This document shows, in pieces, positions 24,232-32,072 of a stretch of 64,000 bases of DNA (its first letter is position 1; every line of letters begins with the position of its first letter). Location of the stretch: NCBI RefSeq assembly GCF_002109385.1, contig NZ_CP020814.1, forward strand, positions 1,242,001 to 1,306,000, written 5' to 3'. The notes under the pieces are model-generated. The model was not told the DNA's origin. It saw only the letters and a program-made list of their open reading frames with translations, and did no database searches. The position numbers and the translations under genes were made by a program. The DNA is from Halalkalibacter krulwichiae. Lineage in GTDB: Bacteria > Bacillota > Bacilli > Bacillales > Bacillaceae_D.

Positions 24232-24711
24232 ATGTCTTCGAGTAAAAAGAAAAATGTAACTCCTGCTCAAGAAAAGTATCAGAAATTAGCGAGTAACTAC
24301 GAAAAAAAACGTCCAGTTGTTCAAAACTGTATTCGAGCTTTTTTTATTGGTGGCCTTATTTGTTTAATCGGACAAGGCTTTCATGTGTTTTATTACACTT
24401 TCTTTGATTTCACTCAACGAACTGCAGGCGATCCAACAGTAGCAACGCTAATCTTAATTTCCGTTTTATTAACTGGATTTGGAGTATATGATCGATATGC
24501 GCAATTTGCTGGTGCTGGTACGGCAGTGCCTGTCACAGGATTTGCCAATTCAATTGCATCGGCTGCTATTGAACATCGAACAGAAGGTTATGTCCTTGGT
24601 GTAGGTGGAAAAATGTTTAAACTCGCTGGATCCGTTATTGTGTTTGGTACAGTGGCAGCCTTTTTTATTGCTATTATAAAGACGATTCTCATTCAATGGG
24701 GAGGGTTGTAG
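24232..24711 (+). CDS. spoVAC: Stage V sporulation protein AC (2mob type)
   Basis: A 159-residue membrane protein with about four helices and the family motifs FFIGGLICLIGQGF, TGFGVYDRYAQFAGAGTAVP and VTGFANSIASAAIEHR. SpoVAC is a mechanosensitive channel-like part of the dipicolinic acid channel in the spore inner membrane. The gene has GAGGTGAAC before its ATG and is one base from spoVAD. Additional SpoVA-2mob copies in the inner membrane are linked in B. subtilis to higher DPA content and wet-heat resistance. A forespore (sigma G) promoter is expected upstream of the operon, but I could not place one with confidence. Confidence 0.95.
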   Translation: MSSSKKKNVTPAQEKYQKLASNYEKKRPVVQNCIRAFFIGGLICLIGQGFHVFYYTFFDFTQRTAGDPTVATLILISVLLTGFGVYDRYAQFAGAGTAVPVTGFANSIASAAIEHRTEGYVLGVGGKMFKLAGSVIVFGTVAAFFIAIIKTILIQWGGL

Positions 24712-24712
24712 G

Positions 24713-25729
24713 ATGCTAAGAGGCCATCAAACATGGGAATTCGAGAACCAACCAGTTATACTTTCAACCGGTACTGTTGGTGGTCCTTTTGAAGCCAAAG
24801 GTGAATTAGCCGACGATTTTGATTTATTACATGAGGATTTATGGCTTAAACAAGATTCTTATGAAAAGGCCCAAAAAGTTTTAATTGAAAAATCTATTTC
24901 GCGTGCCATTGAAAAGTCTGAATTACGAAATGAAGATATTCAATTTATGTTTGCTGGGGATTTAATTAATCAGATAACCCCTTCTAGCTTTGCCAGCAGA
25001 ACTCTCGCTATTCCTTATTTGGGTCTATTTGGTGCTTGTTCAACATCGATGGAAGGGTTAGCACTAGCGGCTTTTCTCGTGAATGCTAAAGGTGCTGAAA
25101 GAGTGGTTACGGCTGCTTCCAGTCACAATGCAGCTACCGAAAAGCAATTTCGATATCCAACTGAATATGGAGGACAGAAACCCCCTACTTCACAATGGAC
25201 CGTAACGGCTTCTGGTGCTGCTATTATTTCTAATGTTGGAGATGGTCCCGTTGTAACATCAGCTACGATAGGAAAAGTCATAGACATGGGTTTGTCAGAT
25301 CCATTTAATATGGGCGGAGCAATGGCGCCTGCTGCAGCAGATACCATCGTTGCTCATTTTAGAGATCGAAACCTTCCACCAGACCATTACGATCTTGTTG
25401 CTTCTGGGGATTTAGGTGAAATTGGCCTTCCCATTGCAAAAGACCTTCTGAAGCAGAAAGGGTTGGATTTACCAGAAGATACGTTCCAAGACTGTGGTTT
25501 GATGATTTATCGTGAAGGACAACCGGTCCTTGCTGGAGGTAGCGGTGCTGGATGTTCAGCGGCAGTAACATATGGCCATTTATTAAATCGGATGAAAAGA
25601 GGCGAACTAAATCGAATATTAATTGTAGCAACAGGAGCATTATTGTCACCTCTATCCTATCAGCAACAGGAGACGATTCCTTGTATCGCTCATGCTGTTT
25701 CAATTGAGGCAGGAGGTGGAATGACGTGA
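24713..25729 (+). CDS. spoVAD: Stage V sporulation protein AD (2mob type)
   Basis: A 338-residue soluble protein with a thiolase-like fold. Recognisable stretches are [60 protein letters not shown] and [17 protein letters not shown]. SpoVAD binds dipicolinic acid on the spore inner membrane and is needed for its uptake in the developing spore. ATG 24713 follows GGGGAGG. The stop overlaps the start of spoVAEb (GTGA), which shows tight coupling. Confidence 0.95.
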   Translation: MLRGHQTWEFENQPVILSTGTVGGPFEAKGELADDFDLLHEDLWLKQDSYEKAQKVLIEKSISRAIEKSELRNEDIQFMFAGDLINQITPSSFASRTLAIPYLGLFGACSTSMEGLALAAFLVNAKGAERVVTAASSHNAATEKQFRYPTEYGGQKPPTSQWTVTASGAAIISNVGDGPVVTSATIGKVIDMGLSDPFNMGGAMAPAAADTIVAHFRDRNLPPDHYDLVASGDLGEIGLPIAKDLLKQKGLDLPEDTFQDCGLMIYREGQPVLAGGSGAGCSAAVTYGHLLNRMKRGELNRILIVATGALLSPLSYQQQETIPCIAHAVSIEAGGGMT

Positions 25730-26076
25730 TTTTTATAACGGCATTTGTTGTTGGTGGCCTTATTTGTGTCATCGGACAAATCTTAATGGATGTATTTAAA
25801 CTAACACCAGCTCATACGATGAGTGCGCTCGTTGTATCAGGTGCTATTTTGGATGGCTTTGGATTATATGAACCATTAATCGATTTTGCTGGTGCAGGTG
25901 CGACTGTACCTATTACAAGCTTTGGTAATTCACTTGTACATGGGGCCATGGCTGAAGCGGAAGCTAATGGCTTAGTAGGTGTAATTACAGGGATTTTTGA
26001 AGTGACAAGCGCTGGGATTTCCGCAGCGATCATTTTTGGATTTATTGCTTCACTTATATTTAAACCAAAAGGATAA
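25726..26076 (+). CDS. spoVAE: Stage V sporulation protein AEb (2mob type)
   Basis: A 116-residue membrane protein of the SpoVAC/SpoVAEb family with about three helices. Motifs include [33 protein letters not shown] and [20 protein letters not shown]. It starts at GTG 25726 and overlaps spoVAD by four bases; GGAGGTGG is just upstream. It forms the DPA channel with SpoVAC. Confidence 0.93.
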   Translation: MIFITAFVVGGLICVIGQILMDVFKLTPAHTMSALVVSGAILDGFGLYEPLIDFAGAGATVPITSFGNSLVHGAMAEAEANGLVGVITGIFEVTSAGISAAIIFGFIASLIFKPKG

Positions 26077-26086
26077 AGGAGTTGAA

Positions 26087-26296
26087 ATGATGACAGTAGG
26101 AAGTCAGGTTCAAGGATTACTTATTTCATTACAATCAATTGATGCGATCCTTTCATCACTAGCGATAAAAACGAAGGAACGTGAAGCAAGTGAAGCTTTT
26201 CATCAAGGTGCATTAAAAACCCGAAAAGTCATACAAGAAATCCAAAAAAGAAAGGGTCAAATTGAATTTGAGGAGCCACAATATCAACAAACGTAA
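26087..26296 (+). CDS. DUF1657 protein, second copy in spoVA-2mob
   Basis: A 69-residue helical protein (MMTVGSQVQGLLISLQSIDA, KEREASEAFHQGALKTRKVI). It follows spoVAEb after ten bases and has AAAGGAG upstream of ATG 26087. Same family as the protein at 23,441, with low sequence similarity, so the copies are old. Function unknown. Confidence 0.82.
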   Translation: MMTVGSQVQGLLISLQSIDAILSSLAIKTKEREASEAFHQGALKTRKVIQEIQKRKGQIEFEEPQYQQT

Positions 26297-26310
26297 AAGG
26301 AGGGATTAAC

Positions 26311-27170
26311 ATGCAAGGTTGGATTGAGGTTGCACTTCGAAGTTTCGTTGGTTTTATATTGTTAATTGCCATAGGTAGAATTTTTGTCAGAAAGCCCATT
26401 GGAGAAACATCGCAACTAGAATTTGGTCTAATTGCTGCGGTATCTATTATTTTAGCAATCGGTTCAATCCAGCTAGCGATACCGATCTCATACTTATTAG
26501 TTGCGTTACTCATTTGGGCCGGGGGACGATTGGAATTGCATTTTTCAGTCTTAAAAATGCCTCTTTCCGTTCAACCATTTTTGGGAAAGGTATTCCTATT
26601 ATGAAAGATGGAAAAATTCTTGAGGATAACATGAAAAAGCATCAGTTAACTACTGACGAATTACTCCGAAAACTTAGAGCAAAACAAGTGTTTCAGGTGG
26701 CGGATGTTGAATTTGCTGTTCTAGAAGGGAATGGTGAGTTAAATGTTCTTGTTAAAAAAGAACAACAGCCCCTTACTGCGAAAATGTTGCATCATCATGT
26801 ACCACCCGTTAAGGAACCTGAAACGGTTATTATGGATGGGAAAATCCTTCATGAACCATTGGCTACAAGAGGATTAAGTCAGGAATGGTTAAAAACGGAG
26901 TTAAAGAACATGGATGCCATTGTTGAAAATGTCTTCATGGCACAAATAGATGAATATGGTCAGTTAACAATTGATTTATTTGATGATATTCTTCAAGTAC
27001 CACAGCCAACTGAATTACCATTGCTTGAAGCAAGCATCAAAAAAGTAAATGCCGATATGGAATTGTTTGCCCTTGATACAGAAAATGTACAGGCTAAAAA
27101 AACATATAAATGGTGTGCTGAACAAATGAAACAAGTTCACGATATGGTTTCTCCCTTTATAAAATCGTAG
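26311..27170 (+). pseudogene. DUF421 membrane protein with C-terminal DUF1657 domain, frameshifted
   Basis: The first frame encodes three hydrophobic helices (RSFVGFILLIAIGRIF, LIAAVSIILAIGSIQLAIP). Near 26,520, in GGGCCGGGGGAC, the coding moves to another frame that continues FFSLKNASFRSTIFGKGIPI, the DUF421 motif VADVEFAVLEGNGELNV, a second DUF421-like half and then a DUF1657 domain (ADMELFALDTENVQAKK). Restored length is about 286 residues. The G-run is a plausible slippage site, so programmed or sequencing slippage cannot be excluded. As written, the protein ends after 97 residues. Confidence 0.78.
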
Positions 27171-27214
27171 GTTATTATGTTGGGTTAGTAGAAGGATATA
27201 TTTCACCTTTTCGT

Positions 27215-27699
27215 GTGACGTTGGAATATGTGATTTCGTTTATTAAAGCGCTAGGTATGTTTATTGTTGGGCTTACAGCTTTCCGTTTAATGGGCAGTCA
27301 AGCCGTTGGCAGATTAACTGATTTTGATCTAGTAGTAGCAATTGCTATTGGTGCGTTAATCGCTAAACCACTATCAGACCCGGATTTAAATCTGTGGATT
27401 TCAGTGGTTGCTATTTTAGCACTCGTTATCGCCCAGATCGTTTTTAGTTGGCTCTCCCTTAAAAGTATAGCCTTTGAAAGAATCGTCGCAGGAAAGCCTA
27501 TCAAGGTGATTGAAAATGGTTCCATCATTATGAAAGGGTTACATAAAGCAAGATTAAGCAAAAATGAATTGAACGAAGAATTACGAGTAAAAGGATTTAA
27601 ATCCCCTCAGAAGTCCAACAGGTATTTTTGGAACCCAATGGTAAGATCAGTGTGTTCGAGAAATCAAACCAGGAGCTGTCAAGCAAAGATCATGTTTAA
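27215..27699 (+). pseudogene. DUF421 (YetF-like) membrane protein, frameshifted near the end
   Basis: From GTG 27215 the frame gives three helices (YVISFIKALGMFIVGLTAFR, WISVVAILALVIAQIVFSWL) and the DUF421 domain (RIVAGKPIKVIENGSIIMKG). At about 27,613 (CCTCAGAAGTCC) one base is missing. After correction the sequence continues VQQVFLEPNGKISVFEKSN and ends at TAA 27,697. The uncorrected frame ends at 27,745 with an unrelated tail. YetF-type genes sit beside spoVA-2mob in the known transposon. Damage affects only the last about 35 residues, so partial function is possible. Confidence 0.75.
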
Positions 27700-27789
27700 T
27701 ACCTTTGCAATTCTGTATAAAATACAAAAAAACCGAAGAAAATAGGATTCTATTCTATTTACAAATTTTGATTTGGAGGAACTAGCAAC

Positions 27790-27948
27790 ATGTTAACGAA
27801 TTATGAATTCTTTGTACCTGTACGAGTAAGACATAAGCAAAAGGAATTTGATGTGGAGCAGCTTTTTAACAACCCATTGATTCATCGACAAATTAAAGGC
27901 GATAAGGTCTATATACCTTTAGATACAAAGAGATTATGGGGATATTAA
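27790..27948 (+). CDS. 52-residue protein at the end of the spoVA-2mob region
   Basis: ATG 27790 follows TTGGAGGAAC by seven bases and reads MLTNYEFFVPVRVRHKQKEF through to KRLWGY. The peptide is soluble, basic and not from a family I know. The perfect ribosome site and the terminator 60 bases downstream support translation as the last gene of the operon. Confidence 0.55.
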   Translation: MLTNYEFFVPVRVRHKQKEFDVEQLFNNPLIHRQIKGDKVYIPLDTKRLWGY

Positions 27949-28007
27949 TTTTAAAAAGAGCTTTAAATAATATATTTAGGATAGATAGGTGAAATACTAG
28001 AAAATAA

Positions 28008-28055
28008 AAGGACCACACATTTTAGGATAGTCTAATATGTGTGGTCCTTAATTTA
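28008..28055 (+). terminator. Terminator of the spoVA-2mob operon
   Basis: AAGGACCACACAT (28,008-28,020) pairs perfectly with ATGTGTGGTCCTT (28,037-28,049), followed by AATTT. Between here and 28,257 I see nothing else. Confidence 0.8.
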
Positions 28056-28256
28056 ATTTCTTATTGAACTAACGCGCCCTATTCTGGAATAAACAAAAAT
28101 TATTATTCGTCATATTGTATCAAACCTGTCCTTTACTATGCCAAAACCAGTTAATACGGAAAGAGGTTTTTCTAAATAAAAAACCATTATCCATATATGA
28201 TAAAAAACAAAGCAAATTAAAGACAACTTCAAAGTAGTAATACCCCTATTGTAATA

Positions 28257-28707
28257 CTATTTTTGGATACAGATACAGCTATTAATATAAATTTGTGTCA
28301 TCATGTCTTGCTTCCAATCTTTATCACAAGAATTATCTAGACGATATTTATAAGAGTCAAAACTGTTTTTCGATATATCCCCAAAAAATATTGGAAGGGG
28401 AAACCATTTGAGATTGGTGATACTTTTTTGAGTTTATTTTAGCCTTTAAACCATTCTGAAAAAACCATAATGATGTTACTAATAAGGCAACAGTTACACC
28501 AAAGAGTAAAAAAATAAGTGATTCATTCCAAAACATTAAAGTTTTTAAATGTTTCTTTAATGTTTTTCCTAGGTCCTGATTTGACAAAACGAATCCTAAT
28601 AATACGCCTGAAGCGCCTAAGGCGACAGAAATTTTTGTATCCAAATTATTTATCCAAAATGAAATTTTTTGATATTCCTGTTCCAATTCTTCTTTTAAAA
28701 CAAGCAA
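28257..28707 (-). pseudogene. Pycsar-effector-like (DUF5706-like) membrane protein, frameshifted and truncated
   Basis: The frame from 28,707 encodes YQKISFWINNLDTKISVALG plus two membrane helices (ALGASGVLLGFVLS and FLLFGVTVALLVTSLWFF), ending at 28,357. One extra T near 28,360 shifts the frame; the next frame continues SFDSYKYRLDNSCDKDWKQD then MMTQIYINSCICIQK. This is the two-helix plan with a following helical tail (Q.Y.NS.I...K) seen in Pycsar system effectors. No pyrimidine cyclase gene is nearby. The stop near 28,257 truncates it further. Family assignment is by pattern only. Confidence 0.5.
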
Positions 28708-28786
28708 ACTAAGTATTCAAGAAAAAATAAAATGGTTGGACTTTAGATCTAATATTGATTATTTCACTTTACTTAGTTGTAAAATC

Positions 28787-29344
28787 TTAAGGTTTAGATA
28801 AAGAGGCTAGTTTTAGTATGAAAGCACGAGTTACAATTCCAACAATGATGTAATACATGAATGAATATCTGTATCTCCACTCTACATAATTAACAAGATT
28901 GAACCACTCACAAAAAGGTTCACCAATAAAGGCATATGTTAGTGCCATAATAACCTGGGCTAAAATATAAAATTTCCATGTTCTAAAATATTGATATAAC
29001 AACATGTAAGCTACAGGTACCATTTCAAAAGGAAAGGCCCAAGGAATAATCGGTAGGAATGCAATGGGGTAATCCCAAAAACTATATTGTGCACCAACTA
29101 CATCTAATAAGGTTGTTATCATCATAATTATGGTACCAAATAATAAAATTTCTAAAATAATGTTCCGTTTAACAAGTTTAACCCATATAACCCAAGGCAC
29201 AATTAAAAAACCAACTAACATCCACCATTCCCAAGTTAAAAACTCATTTTTTAGCCAACCATTTAACTCTAAATGATACAGCTTATCTTCTAATAAACGG
29301 ATTTCTTTAAGATTTTCAACTATATTATCTATTGATATCACCAC
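28787..29344 (-). CDS. CBO0543-family membrane protein
   Basis: A 185-residue protein with about five helices (WWMLVGFLIVPWVIWVKLV, IILEILLFGTIIMMITTLLD, FEMVPVAYMLLYQYF, MYYIIVGIVTRAFILKLA) and the family feature FWDYPIAFLPIIPW. CBO0543-type proteins are widespread in spore formers and have no established function. The start is GTG 29344, with another GTG at 29,341 and a weak ribosome site. It is transcribed towards the Pycsar-like remnant, 79 bases apart. Confidence 0.72.
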   Translation of the reverse strand: MVISIDNIVENLKEIRLLEDKLYHLELNGWLKNEFLTWEWWMLVGFLIVPWVIWVKLVKRNIILEILLFGTIIMMITTLLDVVGAQYSFWDYPIAFLPIIPWAFPFEMVPVAYMLLYQYFRTWKFYILAQVIMALTYAFIGEPFCEWFNLVNYVEWRYRYSFMYYIIVGIVTRAFILKLASLSKP

Positions 29345-29545
29345 TATATTTTAATGAAAATTCATTACATTCCTAGCTCCGTTATAGTATGCCCTTTTTT
29401 TGTCATGTCTTTTCTTCTTAAATAAAAATTCCGTGCTAAAAGTTCTTTTAACACGGGTTTACTCCTTTTTAAAATGTTAAAAATCTAGATTTAAGATATA
29501 TTAATTTATAATAATGGAGAAAGAAGGCGAGCACCTTGCTCAATA

Positions 29546-29583
29546 GGGGTCCTGCCGACAAAACGCGGATATTATACGGTAAG
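29546..29583 (+). repeat. Solo 38-bp Tn3-family inverted repeat
   Basis: GGGGTCCTGCCGACAAAACG through ATACGGTAAG is exactly 38 bp and has the GGGGT...TAAG ends of the family. It faces right, towards the truncated tnpA ending at 29,645, so it is the surviving end of a third element. Its partner end is not in the window. Confidence 0.75.
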
Positions 29584-29599
29584 ACATTTTATGGAAGTT

Positions 29600-29644
29600 A
29601 AAACCTTGATTTTTCTCCTTAGCGTAGAAAAATCAAGGTTTTAT
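29600..29644 (-). terminator. Terminator after the truncated tnpA
   Basis: AAAACCTTGATTTTTC pairs with GAAAAATCAAGGTTTT around CTCCTTAGCGTA; it lies directly after the gene end on the reverse strand. Confidence 0.6.
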
Positions 29645-30316
29645 TTATATTCTAAGTGGGCGCAGGGAATGGACAGAGTTTGAAATCTCAGGTTTAAATG
29701 AATATTCACCTAAGAAGTTAATGTATTCCCATCCCAAAGGAGATATATGAGGAAGTAATTCCTCTTTATATTTTCCTGTTGTTTTCAAATGTTAAATTTC
29801 TTGTGATAGATACACGGTATTCCAAGTACTAATAGCATTTATAATGAGGTTTAAGGCGCTGGCACGTTGTAATTGATCTTGTAATGCTCTTTCTCTAAGT
29901 TCCCCATGTTTCCCAAAGAAAATAGCTCGTGCCAAGGCATTCATTGCTTCACCCTTATTTAATCCACGTTGGATTCGCCGACGTAATGTTTCGCTAGAAA
30001 TATAATCTAAGATAAACAAGGTTTTATCTATACGTCCCATCTCCCTTAAAGTTGTTGCAAGGCTATTTTGACGAGAATAAGAACCTAGTTTTCCCATGAT
30101 GAGAGAAGCAGAGATCCATCTTCAAAATTAACCCCATCTAATTCTGTAATATTAGCTTTAATCCATTCAAGCCGATTATGTAATGCATCCATTTTCTCTT
30201 CCAAGTATTCATCAACAGAAGGAGGTGCGATAAGTTCATTAAGATGCTTGTTTTGCTCCCATGTTTCTTTTGCCACTAAATAATTATCAAAATCTTGGTG
30301 TTGACGACTTCCTTTA
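29645..30316 (-). pseudogene. tnpA: Truncated Tn3-family transposase with internal deletion
   Basis: Three pieces remain. Codons near 30,316-30,100 give VAKETWEQNKHLNELIAPPS and LEWIKANITELDGVN, matching residues about 520-600 of intact homologues. They are joined in a shifted frame to MGKLGSYSRQNSLATTLREM and the catalytic-Glu region LNKGEAMNALARAIFFGKHG. After an in-frame stop (SQEI*) the C-terminus HISPLGWEYINFLGEYSFKP follows. About 200 residues with the two catalytic Asp are deleted. The 5' half is cut off at 30,316 by the end of another element. Confidence 0.85.
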
Positions 30317-30496
30317 GGGGTTCCGTCAGGAAAATGCGGATTTACAACGTTAAACTATTTTTTGGAAACAAAAACCTGCTTCTCCAACTCTAAGCAGAAG
30401 AAGCAAGGTGAGGTAATATTTTCACTTGCCATAATCACGAGGTGGATTCACCATGTTCATGTAATTTATATCTTCCAGGGTAAACAATATTCACCA
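30317..30496 (+). repeat. Right-end copy 2, inverted relative to 22,515-22,696
   Basis: Starts with the 38-bp end GGGGTTCCGTCAGG at 30,317 and continues through the terminator and gerC tail copied from 22,515-22,696. It interrupts tnpA on its left and is fused to a recombinase fragment on its right. Confidence 0.85.
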
Positions 30497-30498
30497 AC

Positions 30499-31025
30499 AT
30501 GTGGGAAGCGGTGCAGCTTGAAATGGAAAGAAAAAAAACTTTGCAGAAAAACATGGCATTTCAAAGATTGATTATGCAACAGTAGACAACCCATTTGCAG
30601 GAAAAGTTATTTGTGGGCATTGTGGTAGCCCATTTGGAAGAAAGGTATGGAACTCTACCGATGAAAGGCTTAGAAGAATTGTCTGGAGATGTAATGGAAA
30701 ATACAGTGTCAAAGGTGAAAAAAGCTGTCAGAACAAACATATTGACGATAAAGTCTTATACCAAGCTTTTATTAACACGTTTAATGCCATCATAGAGAAC
30801 AAAGATTATTTTTTAGAAAAATGGCAGCAGAACATAGATAGTGAAGATTATTTACAAAAATATAGAGTAAGACAGTTTATTGAGCTCATTGAAAAAGCAG
30901 AGCCAATAACAGAGTTTGATTTGGAGTTATATTTTACATTGATTAGAAAGTTTACTGTATTTGAAGGGGAAAGAATTGTTGTGAGTTTGTTAGATGAAAC
31001 GGAAATAGAATGTGAGATTGAGTAG
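30499..31025 (+). pseudogene. C-terminal fragment of a large serine recombinase, frameshifted
   Basis: MWEAVQLEMERK is followed by a run of eight A near 30,531-30,538 where the frame slips. The rest reads NFAEKHGISKIDYATVDNPF, then a zinc-ribbon (VICGHCGSPFGRK ... WRCNGKY ... SCQNKHIDD) and a helical tail to the stop at 31,023. This is the C-terminal part of large serine recombinases, without the catalytic domain. It is a leftover of a separate integrative element and is fused to the duplicated gerC tail. Confidence 0.8.
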
Positions 31026-31215
31026 ATTATTATTGGTCTTGAAGGGTTTGTATTCTGCTATTTGGGTTGATTCTATGGAAGTTGTGTTAAAAGAAACACT
31101 CTAAAAATTGGTACAGATACGAATCCATTTGTACAGAACGTAAAGTAAAGGATTTATGAATAAACGTATACAAAATGGGAATAATATCTTTGAAAATAAA
31201 CAAGGAGGATTGAAT

Positions 31216-31653
31216 ATGTCATTAGTACCTTATGATCCATTTAGACAATTATCAAATATGAGAAGAGAATTCGATCGTTTCTTTTCGGAATTACCAATTT
31301 CGTTTGACAATGAACATGGTATAGGTGGGATTCGAGTAGATGTTCATGAAACTGAGAATGAGGTTGTGGCAACATGTGATTTACCTGGTCTTGAAAAGAA
31401 AGAAGATGTAGATATTGATATACAAAATAACAGATTAAGCATTAGTGGTTCTATCAAGCGTACCAATGAAATAAAAGAAGAAAATATGTTAAAAAAGGAA
31501 CGCTATACAGGTCGTTTTCAACGTATGATAACACTTCCAAGCCCCGTTTCACATGATGGGGTTAAAGCTACCTACAAAAATGGAATACTTGAAATAACAA
31601 TGCCAAAAGTGGCGAAGGACGTAAAAAAGAAGATAGATGTAAGTTTCCAGTAA
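31216..31653 (+). CDS. hsp20: Hsp20 / alpha-crystallin small heat-shock protein
   Basis: A 145-residue protein with an N-terminal arm (MSLVPYDPFRQLSNMRREFD) and an alpha-crystallin domain from about residue 40 to 135 (ATCDLPGLEKKEDVDIDIQN, FQRMITLPSPVSHDGVKATY, GILEITMPK). ATG 31216 has AAGGAGG eight bases upstream; the longer frame from 31,156 has none. It is an ATP-independent holdase. A spore-heat-resistance transposon with an extra small heat-shock gene is notable. The 57-residue gene that follows is probably co-transcribed. Confidence 0.92.
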   Translation: MSLVPYDPFRQLSNMRREFDRFFSELPISFDNEHGIGGIRVDVHETENEVVATCDLPGLEKKEDVDIDIQNNRLSISGSIKRTNEIKEENMLKKERYTGRFQRMITLPSPVSHDGVKATYKNGILEITMPKVAKDVKKKIDVSFQ

Positions 31654-31654
31654 C

Positions 31655-31828
31655 ATGAGTAAATTGCTACCGGTCATGAAAGATTTCGGGTATGACTACA
31701 TGCAGGAATTAGCTAAAGAAAGTCCTGATTTGGTGGATTTGATAATTTTAACTATTCATTCACCTGAACAACAAAAGAAAAAGGTCATTTCTGAGTTAAC
31801 AGATAATATTAAGAAAAACTTTTTATAA
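31655..31828 (+). CDS. 57-residue protein downstream of hsp20
   Basis: ATG 31655 lies one base after the hsp20 stop and reads MSKLLPVMKDFGYDYMQELA to KKNFL. It is mostly helical and charged, without a recognised domain. No strong ribosome site is present, but immediate adjacency allows re-initiation by ribosomes leaving hsp20. A terminator follows at 31,911. Confidence 0.5.
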   Translation: MSKLLPVMKDFGYDYMQELAKESPDLVDLIILTIHSPEQQKKKVISELTDNIKKNFL

Positions 31829-31910
31829 ATCTGATAAGGATCATAGGCTTTATATAAGCTAATAAATAATCATTATAGTACCTAAATTGTAATTAATTCA
31901 TCGAAAGAGA

Positions 31911-31939
31911 AAGACAGGTTAAATAACTTGTCTTTTTTG
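31911..31939 (+). terminator. Terminator after hsp20 and the 57-residue gene
   Basis: AAGACAGGTTA pairs with TAACTTGTCTT and is followed by TTTTG. Confidence 0.7.
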
Positions 31940-32012
31940 TTTTACAATTAACAAAAGATTATTTGGTCAATTTTTGTAATAACATGTTTTCTATAACCAA
32001 CATAAATAATTA

Positions 32013-32043
32013 TGAATAACAATACCATAATTTTGTAATGCTA
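32013..32043 (+). promoter_or_regulatory. Possible sigma-G promoter of the ger operon
   Basis: TGAATA (32,013-32,018), then 18 bases, then AATGCTA (32,037-32,043), against a forespore consensus of TGAATA and CATACTA. The spacing is right and the start codon lies 30 bases further on. Germinant receptor operons are normally sigma-G dependent. Confidence 0.45.
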
Positions 32044-32072
32044 ACTGTAAACTAACATTTTGAGAGGATATT

